40,305 nucleotides of DNA from positions 205,708-246,012 of the forward strand of contig NZ_HE978642.1 in NCBI RefSeq assembly GCF_000312125.1, read 5' to 3'. Both the position numbers and the translations under genes were made by a program. The notes beneath the pieces were generated by a model. The model did not search any database, was not told the DNA's origin, and saw nothing but the letters and a program-made list of their open reading frames with translations. Of this stretch, positions 8,078-19,981 are shown piece after piece (the stretch's first letter is position 1; each line of letters begins with the position of its first letter). The stretch is from Timonella senegalensis JC301. GTDB lineage: Bacteria > Actinomycetota > Actinomycetes > Actinomycetales > Cellulomonadaceae.

Positions 8078-9148
8078 ATGGCATCTCACGACACTCACAA
8101 CGCGTCCAACCAGGTGAACGTTGAGCATCGCATTGTGGTGCCGGCAGAGGTCTCAATGTCCATGCTCCTTGGACCCGCGGACTCCGTACTTCGTGCAGTG
8201 GAGCAAGGTTTCGCAGCGCTAGAAATCCATGTACGCGGAAACTCGATCACCCTGCGCGGCCCCGCGGGCGACGTCGCCCTGGCCGCTCGGCTACTCGACG
8301 AACTGATCGAGGTGGTCGATTCGGGAACTCCGATCACGCCGGACATCGTTACTCGCTCCATCGGCATGCTGACGCAGGCCACCACGTCGCGGCCAGCCGA
8401 GGTTCTGACCCTCAATATCTTGACCAACAAGGGCCGTGCAGTGCGGCCCAAGACAGTTGGACAGAAGCACTACGTCGACGCGATCGAGACCAACTCGATC
8501 ACCTTTGGAATTGGGCCGGCCGGAACAGGAAAGACCTACCTTGCAGTGGCCAAGGCCGTGCAGGCACTCCAGTCCCGTCAGGTAAACCGGATCGTGCTGA
8601 CGCGTCCTGCGGTCGAGGCAGGGGAGCGGCTCGGCTTCCTCCCGGGCTCCCTGAACGACAAGATCGACCCGTACCTGCGCCCCCTGTATGACGCGCTGCG
8701 GGACATGATTGACCCCGAGGCAATCGCCCGACTCACCGAGAGTGGGACGATCGAGGTTGCCCCGCTCGCATACATGCGTGGACGCACCCTGAACGACGCC
8801 TTCATCATTTTGGACGAGGCCCAGAACACCTCTAAGGAACAGATGAAGATGTTCCTGACGAGGCTCGGTCAGAACTCCAAAATGGTTATCACGGGCGACG
8901 TCACGCAGGTCGACCTACCCAGCGGCACCGTCTCGGGCCTGCGCATCATCGAGGATGTGCTTGGCTCCGTAGAGGACATCGAGTTTTGCCACCTTGCATC
9001 GAGCGACGTTGTCCGACACTCGCTGGTCTCGGACATCATCGAGGCCTACGCACGGTGGGACGTATCGGCTTCCGATCACCGGTCACCGAGAGCACCACAA
9101 CGCACGCCGAACCATCGGAGTGTTTCTGAGAAAGGCATGAACAGTTGA
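8078..9148 (+). CDS. phoH: PhoH-like ATPase
   Basis: A 356-residue PhoH/PhoH1-like P-loop ATPase. It has an N-terminal domain of about 110 residues, then the ATPase core starting at [12 protein letters not shown], with Walker A GPAGTGKT (residues 146-153), Walker B with DEAQN (Asp246, Glu247) and the following MKMFLTRLG and [11 protein letters not shown] motifs. The family is linked to RNA metabolism and ribosome maturation, which fits its fusion-like coupling to ybeY here: the TGA of phoH overlaps the TTG start of ybeY by three bases. ATG 8078 follows CCTAGGAGC at a suitable distance. Confidence 0.95.
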   Translation: MASHDTHNASNQVNVEHRIVVPAEVSMSMLLGPADSVLRAVEQGFAALEIHVRGNSITLRGPAGDVALAARLLDELIEVVDSGTPITPDIVTRSIGMLTQATTSRPAEVLTLNILTNKGRAVRPKTVGQKHYVDAIETNSITFGIGPAGTGKTYLAVAKAVQALQSRQVNRIVLTRPAVEAGERLGFLPGSLNDKIDPYLRPLYDALRDMIDPEAIARLTESGTIEVAPLAYMRGRTLNDAFIILDEAQNTSKEQMKMFLTRLGQNSKMVITGDVTQVDLPSGTVSGLRIIEDVLGSVEDIEFCHLASSDVVRHSLVSDIIEAYARWDVSASDHRSPRAPQRTPNHRSVSEKGMNS

Positions 9149-9603
9149 GCATCGAAGTAAATAACGAGACGGACTACGAGGTCGACGAATCCGAGTTCGC
9201 TCTGCTCGCAAAGTTCGTGTTCGAGGCGATGCACATCCACCCCCTCACGGAGCTCTCGATCCTGTTTGTCGATACTGACGCAATGAGCGACCTCCACGTG
9301 CAGTGGATGGACCTCGAGGGACCAACGGACGTCATGTCCTTCCCCATGGATGAACTGCGCCCTGGCACTGAGTCTTCGGTGACCCCTGCAGGTCTACTCG
9401 GTGACATTGTGCTCTGCCCAACCGTTGCCGCCGAACAGGCTGCGGGGGCGGGCCATTCCACGATTGAGGAGCTTTTGCTCCTGACTACCCACGGCATCCT
9501 TCACCTGCTTGGATACGACCACGCTGAGCCCGAGGAAGAGAAGGAAATGTTCGCACTGCAGCGCCACCTGCTGCTCACGTTTTTGGCGTCACGTCAGTCA
9601 TGA
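9145..9603 (+). CDS. ybeY: Endoribonuclease YbeY (16S rRNA maturation)
   Basis: A 152-residue metal-dependent endoribonuclease needed for 16S rRNA 3'-end maturation and 70S quality control. The zinc site [11 protein letters not shown] is complete (His116, His120, His126), preceded by [11 protein letters not shown] and LLGDIVLCP, the other family blocks. The start is TTG, chosen because it begins the homologous N-terminus and lies downstream of GAGAAAGG; it overlaps the phoH stop. The downstream gene starts within its stop codon (ATGA), so phoH, ybeY and the CNNM gene form one tightly coupled unit. Confidence 0.95.
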   Translation: MSIEVNNETDYEVDESEFALLAKFVFEAMHIHPLTELSILFVDTDAMSDLHVQWMDLEGPTDVMSFPMDELRPGTESSVTPAGLLGDIVLCPTVAAEQAAGAGHSTIEELLLLTTHGILHLLGYDHAEPEEEKEMFALQRHLLLTFLASRQS

Positions 9604-10925
9604 ATCAGCTCGTTGACGTTCCCGTCGGAATCCTCCTCGTTATTGCCCTGCTGGGCATCGCGCTGGCAGCTTTGCTGTCCGCCGGGGAGGCCGCCGTTCT
9701 GCGCGTTACCCGCGCGGCGGTCGCCGAGATCGCGGAACAGAAACCAGCCACGGCTTCAAGGGTCTCGTTTCTAGCTGAGAACGCGTCTCAGACCGCGGCT
9801 TCCGCCGCGTTCGTTCGCGTTGTGGCTGAGATGATCGCTACGGCCTGTATTACCGTCTCCATCGCATCAATTTTCGACGAATGGTGGCTAGTCGTCATTA
9901 TCGCCACAGTCGTGTCGGCGGCAGTTGCGCTCGTGCTTATTCGCATCTCTCCACGAAACCTGGGACGACACCACCCGGCTCAAGTGCTGTCCGTGCTGTC
10001 CGGGCCGCTCTGGGGGGTCGTGAAGTCAACGGGGTGGGTCACCAAGTTGACCAGCGAGGCACGTGCAAACCAGGAAGCGGACGACGAAACGGAACTGCGC
10101 GATCTCGTGGACCGCGTGGACGAGTCAGACGTAATTGAGGACGAGGAACGCACGATGCTGCGCTCGGTCTTTGAGCTTCACGACACGACCCTGAGTGAGG
10201 TCATGGTTCCGCGTACGGACATGATCACAATCGAGGCTGGCAACCCGTTGCGGAAGGCCCAGAACCTCTTCGTACGCTCAGGTTTCTCCAGAGTTCCCGT
10301 GGTGGGGGAGTCGAGCGACGAGGTGCTCGGCGTGTTGTTCTTCAAGGACACCGCGCGAGTGTTCTTTAACTCACCCGACCCAGAGTCTAAAACTGTTGCG
10401 GACGTCATGCGTCCAGTCCAGTTCTATCCCGAATCCAAGTCTGTCGATTCACTACTCCGCGAGATGCAGGCTACTGCACAGCACATTGCCCTGGCAGTGG
10501 ATGAATACGGCGGAATCGCGGGGCTCGTGACGATTGAGGACATCCTCGAGGAGATCGTGGGCGAACTCGTCGACGAACATGACACTGCTACACCGGGTAT
10601 TGAGGACTTGGGTGACGGTTCCTACCGTGTCCCCGCTCGACTTTCGCTCGATGACCTATCGGACCTCTTTCACCGGGAAATCGATGACCCGGACGTTGAT
10701 ACGATTGCTGGTCTACTCGCAAAGGAACTGGGAAAGATCCCGCTTGCCGGGGCGCACGTGGTATCCCAAGGCCTTGAGATTCGTGCAGACGAGTTTGCGG
10801 GGCGCCGCAAGCAACTCTCCTCTGTGATCGTGCGGGACACCACTCCGTCCGCTGTAGAGGAAGATCCGGCACGACTCGGCCTGCTTGATCCAGGCGAAGA
10901 CCGAGCCCGCGACGAGCAGGCGTGA
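9600..10925 (+). CDS. CNNM/CorC-family membrane protein with CBS pair (HlyC/TlyC type)
   Basis: A 441-residue protein with an N-terminal DUF21/CNNM membrane domain (hydrophobic stretches at about 10-30, 65-90 and 100-115, rich in small residues), a CBS-domain pair (from [12 protein letters not shown] to [23 protein letters not shown]), the highly conserved [25 protein letters not shown] and a C-terminal CorC_HlyC domain ([15 protein letters not shown]). Relatives are magnesium exporters or Mg2+/Co2+ efflux factors; older names as hemolysins are misleading. It is the usual gene between ybeY and era in actinobacteria. Confidence 0.93.
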   Translation: MNQLVDVPVGILLVIALLGIALAALLSAGEAAVLRVTRAAVAEIAEQKPATASRVSFLAENASQTAASAAFVRVVAEMIATACITVSIASIFDEWWLVVIIATVVSAAVALVLIRISPRNLGRHHPAQVLSVLSGPLWGVVKSTGWVTKLTSEARANQEADDETELRDLVDRVDESDVIEDEERTMLRSVFELHDTTLSEVMVPRTDMITIEAGNPLRKAQNLFVRSGFSRVPVVGESSDEVLGVLFFKDTARVFFNSPDPESKTVADVMRPVQFYPESKSVDSLLREMQATAQHIALAVDEYGGIAGLVTIEDILEEIVGELVDEHDTATPGIEDLGDGSYRVPARLSLDDLSDLFHREIDDPDVDTIAGLLAKELGKIPLAGAHVVSQGLEIRADEFAGRRKQLSSVIVRDTTPSAVEEDPARLGLLDPGEDRARDEQA

Positions 10926-10992
10926 ACCCCACGCGAGTCGTCGCACAACTTTGAGCAGTACCTTGACACACCATTAGCAGGAGGAACCAACA

Positions 10993-11931
10993 GTGACCGA
11001 CAAGCAGAACGCAGCTGAAAAGGTGCACCGTTCCGGGTTCGCCTGCCTCGTGGGACGACCAAACGCCGGTAAGTCCACGCTTACCAACGCCCTCGTGGGC
11101 CAAAAGGTAGCGATTGCCTCAAGTAAGCCGCAGACCACGCGTCACACAATCCGAGGAATCGTTCACCGTCCTGACGCGCAACTCATCTTGGTGGACACTC
11201 CAGGACTGCACCGTCCGCGCACGCTCTTGGGCGAGAGGCTCAACGACCTTGTCCAGTCCACGCTGAGTGAAGTCGACGTGATCGCCTTCTGCCTCCCCGC
11301 TGACCAGAAGATCGGCCCCGGAGACCGCTTCATTGCCGCGACGCTGGCCAAGATTAACGAAAAGAAGTTTCGCACCCCCATCGTTGCAGTCATCACCAAG
11401 TCCGACCTCGTGGACCGCGAACGAATGGCAGCCCACCTTCTCGAGGTCAACGAGCTCCTAGACTTTGCAGATATCGTTCCAGTTTCTGCAACAGGTGGCT
11501 ACCAGGTCGACACGCTGTCGGACGTTCTGGTCTCACACCTCCCTGAAGGGGGTGAATTCTACCTAGACGGTGAGCTGACGGACGAGCCAGAAAGCGTCAT
11601 GATCGCGGAGCTGATCCGTGAGGCTGCGCTCGAGGGAGTTCGCGACGAACTTCCACACTCCCTCGCCGTTGTGGTGGATGAAATCAACGAAAGAGATCAG
11701 AAGAAGGACGGCATGCCGCTCGTCGACGTGCACGTTTCGCTGTACGTTGAACGTGACTCCCAGAAGGCAATCATCATCGGAAAGGGCGGTTCCCGACTTC
11801 GTCACGTGGGGACTCAAGCCCGTGCCGGTATCGAAGCGCTACTCGGAGCCCGTGTGTATCTTGATGTACGGGTCAAAGTTGCCAAGGACTGGCAACGCGA
11901 CCCCAAACTGCTCGAACGCCTAGGCTTCTAG
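10993..11931 (+). CDS. era: GTPase Era (ribosome assembly)
   Basis: A 312-residue Era GTPase that binds the 3' end of 16S rRNA during 30S assembly. G1 GRPNAGKS is at residues 21-28, followed by the switch region SKPQTTRHTIRGI, G3 DTPG, G4 TKSD and G5 SAT. The C-terminal KH domain contains the IIIGKGGSRLRHVG loop that contacts RNA. The GTG start lies eight bases after AGGAGG. With phoH, ybeY and the CNNM gene this completes a ribosome-maturation cluster. Confidence 0.96.
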   Translation: MTDKQNAAEKVHRSGFACLVGRPNAGKSTLTNALVGQKVAIASSKPQTTRHTIRGIVHRPDAQLILVDTPGLHRPRTLLGERLNDLVQSTLSEVDVIAFCLPADQKIGPGDRFIAATLAKINEKKFRTPIVAVITKSDLVDRERMAAHLLEVNELLDFADIVPVSATGGYQVDTLSDVLVSHLPEGGEFYLDGELTDEPESVMIAELIREAALEGVRDELPHSLAVVVDEINERDQKKDGMPLVDVHVSLYVERDSQKAIIIGKGGSRLRHVGTQARAGIEALLGARVYLDVRVKVAKDWQRDPKLLERLGF

Positions 11932-12008
11932 CCCGGGCCGGCAGACACCTGCTATGTCATGCTCCTTGTGAGCGCGACCCACCCGAAGCTCATGCTGGAG
12001 GACACACC

Positions 12009-14105
12009 ATGACCGCACTCAGTGACTCACCGGAAACCGCACCGGGCGGTGAAAACCAGATCAAGGCGTCATTCAGCACCATCCCCGAGAGTGACTATGT
12101 GCGCGATGGCGTCTCGCTCCTGCTGATCTGCCTAGCACTCACCATGTCGGGTGCGATCGGAGAGGCCAGCGACAACGGAATCTTCAAGATCACGCTACTT
12201 GTGGCGGCTCTGGCGCTCCTGTTCCCATACCTGGCCCGGTTCTCGCTCCTACCCAAGACGTGGACTGTCGCCAAGACTCGCGCAATGCGCCTCATCCTCG
12301 CCATTCCGTTCATTGGATACGTTCTGTGGGTCGCGGTGGTGAAGGACCTCATCTCCGATGGGCCGATCGCGCTCGCGCCGGGTATCGCGATCGCCGGAGC
12401 GGGTGTTGCGTTAGCAGCGCAGGCTCGAAGTAGTGAACTCGGTCCCAAGCACATCGACACCAAGGCGACTTCCACCGCCCGACTAGTCGCACAAATCACC
12501 GCGGCTGCGATTACAGGTGGGTACCTTGGATCGCTCGTGTACCAGTTCGTTGCTGAGAATAAGGTAGCGGAAGGCAAGACTGCGATCTTGATTGCCGTTC
12601 TCCTCATCGCAGGTGCGGCCATCACCGTGGTCCCTGCTCTTGCCACGGTCATCAAGAACACAGCGGCCTGGCGCAGCTTCTCCATCGGTTTGGGAATCTT
12701 TGCCGTTGTCGCGCTCTACTTCTCCCGCGGAACAGAGGGAGTAGGAGTGTGGAGCTTTGAAAGCTTCCGCGTTCTGGACTTTAGCTCGGCTGCGTTCACC
12801 GGACCGGGGCAACTTGCACCGCTGGCACTTGGCTTGGGTGTGGGCGGCTTCCTCTTCCCGGCGTTTGCCGCAGTAGTGAGCTCCCCAGCTTTCAAGCGCC
12901 AGGTTGCTCGTAGCTCCGCACTCGAGGAGAGGCTCGACCTCGCTGCCATTGTTCTTCGGATGATCGCGCTCGTGGCAGCACTCTTCATCGTTGCGCACGC
13001 CACGTACCTCATCCTGATGGACTCGCGTGTGCGCAAGGCGACCTCGTTCATGGGCGATTCCATCGCTGTTATCGTCGTCGCTGCTCTCGTCGGGCTGGTT
13101 GCACTCTTTGCACTAAAAGCATTCAGGAAGGACCCGAGCGCATCGCGTCCGGCAATTGTTATCGCACTTGGAGCTTCGCTGGTCGGCGGGTTCGTCCTTG
13201 GTAGCGTCTCACCATTCTCCGGAATGGACTTTGGCAAACTCCTGCTGGCACTCGGACTGCCAGCGATTGGTGCCTACGCGGCAATCGGAAATAAGGCCAC
13301 GCGTCAGTACTTTGCACAGTCCGCCGCCACTCGGCCAGGTCCAAACCCTGCCGCCTACACGTGGAGTGGGCCCGAGGTTGCATCCGCGCCAGTTACCCTC
13401 CACGGTGGAACGCCGGTAGGAAGCTCGCCGGCAGTCCCAACGCGATCCTCCACGCTGAGCAGCAGCGACGCGATCGACGCTCCCACGGGAGTACTCCCAC
13501 CAAGCGCTACCTACGACTCACCGCAGACGGAGCACGTGGGATCCCTCGGGAACCCAGTCTCCGCGGCGAGCGGCTCTACGGGTTCCAGCCCCAATGGGGG
13601 TGAGCCGAGCAGTCGGGCCGATCTACGTGGAGAACTAAGCCCTTCCGAGGCCGCGGCACACCCGCAGGCACCGTACGGTGCTACGCCACACACGGAGCAA
13701 GTGGAGCCGGCCTACGGCGAGACCCCGGCGACGGGGCAGGTAGAGCCACCGTTCACCGAGGCTCAGGACATTCCTGATGACCACACCGTGTCCAAGTATG
13801 CGCCAGTCCAGGCGGATGTCCTTGCTGACGTTGAAGAGACTCAGATAATCACTCGCGGTTCGCTCGATGCTGGTGCTCAGAACGGTACCGAAGTGTTCCA
13901 GCAAGCGGCAGCCCACGGTTACACCGAGGCTCAAGCACTTGACCCAAACACACCAGCCCTCACGCTCGCAAAGATCGCTGAGGTCGCCCCGGAGCTTCGC
14001 CCGGCACTTGCCCTAAACCCGTCGACCTATCCAGCCCTCGTGGAGTGGCTCGGACAGATCGGGGATCCAGCAATCAACGAGGCGCTGTCTAGGCGGCTCG
14101 GTTAA
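12009..14105 (+). CDS. Polytopic membrane protein with C-terminal variant leucine-rich repeats, unknown function
   Basis: A 698-residue protein with no recognised enzymatic motif. After a 35-residue polar N-terminus there are about ten to twelve hydrophobic segments up to about residue 430, then a long Pro/Ser/Thr/Gly-rich region (about 430-640) with spaced repeats of the type EQVEPAYGETPATGQVEPP. The last 60 residues (AQALDPNTPALTLAKIAEVAPELRPALALNPSTYPALVEWLG, read in parts) resemble the variant leucine-rich-repeat domain found on many actinobacterial membrane and regulatory proteins. ATG follows CTGGAGGA. It is 77 bp after era and ends at a terminator. Role unknown; an envelope protein is inferred. 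Confidence 0.72.
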   Translation: MTALSDSPETAPGGENQIKASFSTIPESDYVRDGVSLLLICLALTMSGAIGEASDNGIFKITLLVAALALLFPYLARFSLLPKTWTVAKTRAMRLILAIPFIGYVLWVAVVKDLISDGPIALAPGIAIAGAGVALAAQARSSELGPKHIDTKATSTARLVAQITAAAITGGYLGSLVYQFVAENKVAEGKTAILIAVLLIAGAAITVVPALATVIKNTAAWRSFSIGLGIFAVVALYFSRGTEGVGVWSFESFRVLDFSSAAFTGPGQLAPLALGLGVGGFLFPAFAAVVSSPAFKRQVARSSALEERLDLAAIVLRMIALVAALFIVAHATYLILMDSRVRKATSFMGDSIAVIVVAALVGLVALFALKAFRKDPSASRPAIVIALGASLVGGFVLGSVSPFSGMDFGKLLLALGLPAIGAYAAIGNKATRQYFAQSAATRPGPNPAAYTWSGPEVASAPVTLHGGTPVGSSPAVPTRSSTLSSSDAIDAPTGVLPPSATYDSPQTEHVGSLGNPVSAASGSTGSSPNGGEPSSRADLRGELSPSEAAAHPQAPYGATPHTEQVEPAYGETPATGQVEPPFTEAQDIPDDHTVSKYAPVQADVLADVEETQIITRGSLDAGAQNGTEVFQQAAAHGYTEAQALDPNTPALTLAKIAEVAPELRPALALNPSTYPALVEWLGQIGDPAINEALSRRLG

Positions 14106-14161
14106 GCCGCACGCGCGTGGAGGGGAGTAGCCACTCCCACGTGTTTGATCCGTAGCACACA

Positions 14162-14196
14162 ACAGTGGGGAGTCGCTCGTTTCGGCTCCCCACTGT
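14162..14196 (+). terminator. Terminator after the 698-residue membrane protein
   Basis: ACAGTGGGGAG and CTCCCCACTGT form a perfect 11-bp stem with a 13-base loop. The following sequence (TTGTGCGTTT) is only moderately T-rich. Confidence 0.75.
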
Positions 14197-14300
14197 TTGT
14201 GCGTTTCGGCTACTCACCCGATGTGGACAACCCGCTGTTGTAGGCGCCATATCGGATAGATTCAGATACTTACCCTCGTTCACTACAGGAATGGTTTCCC

Positions 14301-15914
14301 GTGAATACCCACCCGCAGGACCCGTCAGACCAGCCGCAATCCACTCCCGGATCAGTTCCGCCACCTCCGGTGCCCAACCCGGAAGTTGCGCCTTACAGCC
14401 AGCCAGGATTTCAGGCGGGAGGAGAGTACGCAGTTGATACCGGTGTTGGAGAACCGACGACCAAAGGCTCAAAGAAGAAGGGCCTGATCCTTGCAGGTGC
14501 TGCTGCTGGTTTGGTGGCTCTTGGCGCAGGTGGTTGGGCAATCAAGACTTTCGTTCTCGACAAGGTACAGGGTGCTGAAAGCCCCGAAGCCGCAGTCTCC
14601 CGACTCGTGGAGTCGTTTGAGTCCCACGACTCGATCGGAGCGTACGGATCGATTGACCCCGTGGACGTCGAACTTGTGGGTAACTCCGCTGATCGCTTCC
14701 TTTCGCACTTCGATTCGCTCAGCGAGGGCGAGCTTCAGGGCAAACTGACCGACGCCTGGAAGGCCATCGACCTGACGTCCAAGGACGTGGAGTACACAGT
14801 CGAGGATCTTGGATCAGGGTACGCGCGTGTTTTCGTTGAGAAGGGCGAGTTTACTCTCGACGCCGACGCAACTAAGGTGAGCGACCTGGCGGTTGACTCG
14901 TACAACATGCTTCTAGACTCCGGCTTTGGTGCACTCATCGAGGAAACAGGAACTGAAAAGCCTACCGAAGATGAGATTCGGGCCGAGGTCACCGAGTCGA
15001 TCGAGCAAGAGTTCCCCATGACGTTTACCGCTCAGGACCTCAACGCGATTCCACTCGACAGCGCTGATAGCCTCACCTCGGACCTTGGCGGTCTGAGCGG
15101 TCTCACCGATCCATTCGCGTTGGAAGACGGGTTGGAAGGACTCGAAGGCCTCGGCGACGATTCAGCAGGACTTGGTAAAGACGGTACTGAGGCCGTTGAA
15201 ACAATCCGATTTGGCTTTATTGCGACACAGTCCGACTCAGGCTGGTACGTGAGCCCAAGCGTTACTGCGTATGACCTACAGTCCCGTGCGATGGGTGTTG
15301 AGCCAGACTACGCTGCACTACCTGCCGCTACGCCCGCTGCCTCACCGGAAGAAGCTGCGGCGAACCTGGTGAACGGTTTCACTGCGGGGCTCAAGGAAGG
15401 AAAGCTCGATGGTGGGCTTGGCCTGTTGGTCGACGGTGAACGTCGAGTTGCTACGACCCAACTCGGCAGTGATGACGCAGGCGACATCGCTAGTGACATT
15501 ATTGAAGGAATGAAGCAGATCGACATCTCGGATGCTGAGTTCGAGCTAGACCGCAAGGAAGGTGACATCGCGTATCTCAAGTTGAAGTCACTCAAGCTCA
15601 GCGGTGAGGTCGAAGGCCAGTCCGGAACGGTCGACATCAGCTCGGAATGCCTTGGCGTCAACGCTGCTGGAATGAACATCTCCATGTGCATCCGGGACAT
15701 TCCCGCGGCACAGGAACTCGGCCTCGACAAGGTCCGACTCATTGCGCGTGAAGTAGACGGTGGATGGCTCATCGCGGGTTCTGAGTCTTCCTCAGATGCG
15801 AGTGGCATCCTTCTATCAAACGTTGACCGACTCGCCAAGGAAGGCAAGCTGACTGACACGCAGTGGTGGATTGATAACTCCGGCGTGCTCGGGCAGTTGC
15901 TCGGAAGCATGTAA
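14301..15914 (+). CDS. Single-pass membrane-anchored protein, unknown function
   Basis: A 537-residue protein. Residues 1-55 are a Pro/Gln-rich cytoplasmic tail (TPGSVPPPPVPNPEVAPYSQ), then KKKGLILAGAAAGLVALGAGGWAI forms one membrane segment in parts, and the remaining 450 residues are acidic and extracytoplasmic. That part looks like two related halves: SPEAAVSRLVESFESHD near residue 95 and SPEEAAANLVNGFTAGLKEG near 350 begin each half and are followed by similar YLKLKS/YARVFVEKGEF strands. No catalytic motif was recognised. The GTG start has only a distant AGGA. It may serve the envelope with the preceding gene, but it has its own terminator and the pairing is inference. Confidence 0.68.
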   Translation: MNTHPQDPSDQPQSTPGSVPPPPVPNPEVAPYSQPGFQAGGEYAVDTGVGEPTTKGSKKKGLILAGAAAGLVALGAGGWAIKTFVLDKVQGAESPEAAVSRLVESFESHDSIGAYGSIDPVDVELVGNSADRFLSHFDSLSEGELQGKLTDAWKAIDLTSKDVEYTVEDLGSGYARVFVEKGEFTLDADATKVSDLAVDSYNMLLDSGFGALIEETGTEKPTEDEIRAEVTESIEQEFPMTFTAQDLNAIPLDSADSLTSDLGGLSGLTDPFALEDGLEGLEGLGDDSAGLGKDGTEAVETIRFGFIATQSDSGWYVSPSVTAYDLQSRAMGVEPDYAALPAATPAASPEEAAANLVNGFTAGLKEGKLDGGLGLLVDGERRVATTQLGSDDAGDIASDIIEGMKQIDISDAEFELDRKEGDIAYLKLKSLKLSGEVEGQSGTVDISSECLGVNAAGMNISMCIRDIPAAQELGLDKVRLIAREVDGGWLIAGSESSSDASGILLSNVDRLAKEGKLTDTQWWIDNSGVLGQLLGSM

Positions 15915-15936
15915 AGCGACACGTTGAAGTTGCTCT

Positions 15937-15972
15937 CAATGGGCCGTGGACTGAAGAGTCTGCGGCCCATTG
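15937..15972 (+). terminator. Terminator hairpin before the leuA leader
   Basis: CAATGGGCCG and CGGCCCATTG form a perfect 10-bp stem with a 16-base loop, 22 bp after the stop of the preceding gene. The T content after it is modest. Confidence 0.75.
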
Positions 15973-16141
15973 CTGGTTCTTGGAGTCTCGATCCGCGTGC
16001 CTGAACGCAGCTCAGCGCACTGACGGCGATGACCCGCGCAGGGCACGGCTGCGCCAACTCAAGGGAGGCCGGGCAAGGTGAAGTTCCAAGGAGGAACGGA
16101 CCGCTCTGTGATATCGGTCATCGGGCCCCACGCAAAAGTTG

Positions 16142-16147
16142 TACAGT
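16142..16147 (+). promoter_or_regulatory. Candidate -10 box for the leuA leader
   Basis: TACAGT lies seven bases upstream of the leader-peptide GTG, so transcription would start at or next to that codon (leaderless). No convincing -35 box was seen at the expected place. Confidence 0.5.
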
Positions 16148-16154
16148 AGGTTTC

Positions 16155-18060
<1,906 letters not shown>

Positions 18061-18127
18061 CACCGCTCCCGTACTGCTTGCTTAGGTAGGGGGAGATCGC
18101 CCCCTTGCCGCGCGAAGTTACTACCGT

Positions 18128-18168
18128 GCGAAGGCCCGGCCCCGGATATACCGGGGTTGGGCCTTCGC
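18128..18168 (+). terminator. leuA terminator
   Basis: GCGAAGGCCC and GGGCCTTCGC enclose an inner CCCCGG/CCGGGG stem. The hairpin is very stable but lacks a T run, as often in high-GC actinobacteria. Confidence 0.8.
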
Positions 18169-18206
18169 TGTCCGCCCTTCCCACCCCCGGGCCCCCACTC
18201 CACCCT

Positions 18207-18236
18207 ATCGAACGCGTGAATAATCATCCGTTCGAT
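18207..18236 (+). repeat. Inverted repeat upstream of recO
   Basis: ATCGAACG (18207-18214) and CGTTCGAT (18229-18236) are perfect 8-bp arms separated by 14 bp. It lies in the 369-bp stretch between leuA and recO that holds no gene. It may be an operator or a small hairpin. Confidence 0.6.
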
Positions 18237-18307
18237 GGAAAGAGAGGGGGTTGAGTGCGTAAGTGAGGGAGACCGGGAGCGGCGCTGGGTCGGGACCAAG
18301 ATCGTCG

Positions 18308-18418
18308 GTAATCATGATGTGGAACGTCGCCATCCGATAGCAGGGGACATGGGCTGAGTCTTGTAATCATGATGTGGAACACCGCCAGCCCATATCGGAG
18401 GGCTGTGGGCGGAGTGAG
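18308..18418 (+). repeat. Imperfect 55-bp tandem duplication upstream of recO
   Basis: GTAATCATGATGTGGAAC begins each unit (18308 and 18363); the first 25 bases differ at only two positions and the remainder is recognisably related (CC-GATA / CC-CATA, ending TGGGC-GAGT). The unit contains the palindrome ATCATGAT. The second copy ends directly before the recO start, so the repeat could hold a doubled promoter or operator. Confidence 0.75.
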
Positions 18419-18429
18419 AGAATGGAACC

Positions 18430-19167
18430 ATGCCGCTTTACCGAGACGATGCGATTGTGCTGCGCACCCACAAGTTGGGCGAGGCTGACCGCATTATTAC
18501 CCTGTTGACCCGCACGCGCGGAAAGGTGCGCGCTGTGGCAAAGGGGGTTCGTCGTACCTCGTCAAAGTTTGGCGCGAGGCTTGAGCCCTTCATGCACATC
18601 GATGTGCAGCTCAATGAGGGCCGCAACCTGGACATGGTGACTCAGGTGGACACGATTGGCGCTTACGCGCGAGTGATCTGCGAGGACTACGCCAAGTACA
18701 CCGCTGGTGCCGCCATGCTCGAGACTGCGGACAGATTGGTTGCGGCCGAACACGAGCCCGCAGTGCAGCACTTCTGGCTCCTTGCCGGGGGATTGCGTGC
18801 TCTGTCCGAGGGATCACGCCCGGCGCCTCTGGTGCTGGACTCGTACCTGCTGCGTGCGTTCGCCGTTGCGGGGTACGCGCCATCGTTCGACAACTGTGCC
18901 AAGTGTGGACGCCCTGGTCCGCACCGCGCGTACTCTCTCCCGCAGGGTGGGGCTGTGTGTCAGGACTGTCGTCTCCCAGGCGCGGCCTCGCCAGCGCCCG
19001 CAACCTTTGAGCTTCTCTCCGCGCTCCTCAGCGGCGACTGGGATGTGGCATTGCGCTCCGATGAGCGCACGCGCCGCGAGGCAGCTGGCCTAGTTGCCGC
19101 CTACAGCCAGTTCCACTTGGAACGCACCCTCCGTTCTCTTCGTCTCGTCGATCGCACAGGAATCTAG
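18430..19167 (+). CDS. recO: DNA repair protein RecO
   Basis: A 245-residue RecO, which loads RecA on single-stranded DNA with RecR in the RecFOR pathway. The OB-fold N-terminus reads [40 protein letters not shown] (in parts), the family hallmark, and the zinc finger has Cys156, Cys159, Cys177 and Cys180. The following uppS gene starts five bases after the stop, the conserved actinobacterial recO-uppS pair. An ATG at 18422 is out of frame. No strong ribosome site is visible, so the message may be leaderless or weakly translated. Confidence 0.95.
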   Translation: MPLYRDDAIVLRTHKLGEADRIITLLTRTRGKVRAVAKGVRRTSSKFGARLEPFMHIDVQLNEGRNLDMVTQVDTIGAYARVICEDYAKYTAGAAMLETADRLVAAEHEPAVQHFWLLAGGLRALSEGSRPAPLVLDSYLLRAFAVAGYAPSFDNCAKCGRPGPHRAYSLPQGGAVCQDCRLPGAASPAPATFELLSALLSGDWDVALRSDERTRREAAGLVAAYSQFHLERTLRSLRLVDRTGI

Positions 19168-19172
19168 TCACA

Positions 19173-19973
19173 ATGCCGCTCAACGCACGCTCGCCACTGC
19201 CCGTTCCGCCACCCCCTCACCCGTCAGGGGAGACTGCGCCGAACATTCCCAAGCAGTTCGTACCCAAGCACGTAGCAATCGTGATGGACGGCAATGGCCG
19301 GTGGGCCAACCAGCGGGGTCTGCCGCGCACTGAAGGGCATAAGGCCGGCGAGGCGGCGCTCCTCGATGTTATGGCCGGGGCCATCGAGATTGGCATCGAG
19401 CACGTGTCTGTTTACGCGTTCTCCACCGAGAACTGGAAGCGCTCGCCAGAGGAAGTGCGCTTCCTGATGGGGTTCAACAAGGACGTGTTGCGTCGCCGCC
19501 GCGACATCATGAACGAGTGGGGCATCCGCGTGCGCTGGTCCGGGCGTCGTCCGAAGTTATGGGCATCGGTCATTAAGGAACTTGAGGTAGCCGAGGAACT
19601 CACCAAGAACAACTCGACCTGCACTCTGAACATGTGCGTCAACTATGGCGGAAGAGCTGAGATCGCGGACGCTGCGGCAGCAATTGCGGCGGACGTAGCT
19701 GCGGGCAAGCTCGACCCCAAGAATGTCTCGGAGAAGACGATTGGCAAGTACCTCGACGAGCCAGACCTCCCGGACGTCGACATGTTCCTGCGAAGCTCGG
19801 GGGAGCAGCGCTTCTCCAACTTCATGCTGTGGCAGTCGGCCTACGCAGAGATGGTGTTCCTGGATACGCTGTGGCCGGACTTTGACCGACGCACACTGTG
19901 GCGCGCGGTTGAGCAATATGCGCAACGGGACCGCCGGTACGGGGGAGCCGTGGACAAGCCGGTAAAGGCTTAG
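19173..19973 (+). CDS. uppS: Isoprenyl transferase (undecaprenyl/decaprenyl diphosphate synthase)
   Basis: A 266-residue cis-prenyltransferase of the UppS family that extends allylic diphosphates with isopentenyl diphosphate to make the lipid carrier for cell-wall synthesis. The catalytic VMDGNGRW (Asp39) is present, as are [36 protein letters not shown] and [24 protein letters not shown]. The first 25 residues are Pro-rich and not conserved. By analogy with the mycobacterial enzyme at this locus it may make a decaprenyl product; chain length cannot be read from sequence. It ends eight bases before the stop of the convergent gene. Confidence 0.95.
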   Translation: MPLNARSPLPVPPPPHPSGETAPNIPKQFVPKHVAIVMDGNGRWANQRGLPRTEGHKAGEAALLDVMAGAIEIGIEHVSVYAFSTENWKRSPEEVRFLMGFNKDVLRRRRDIMNEWGIRVRWSGRRPKLWASVIKELEVAEELTKNNSTCTLNMCVNYGGRAEIADAAAAIAADVAAGKLDPKNVSEKTIGKYLDEPDLPDVDMFLRSSGEQRFSNFMLWQSAYAEMVFLDTLWPDFDRRTLWRAVEQYAQRDRRYGGAVDKPVKA

Positions 19974-19981
19974 AGACCCAG

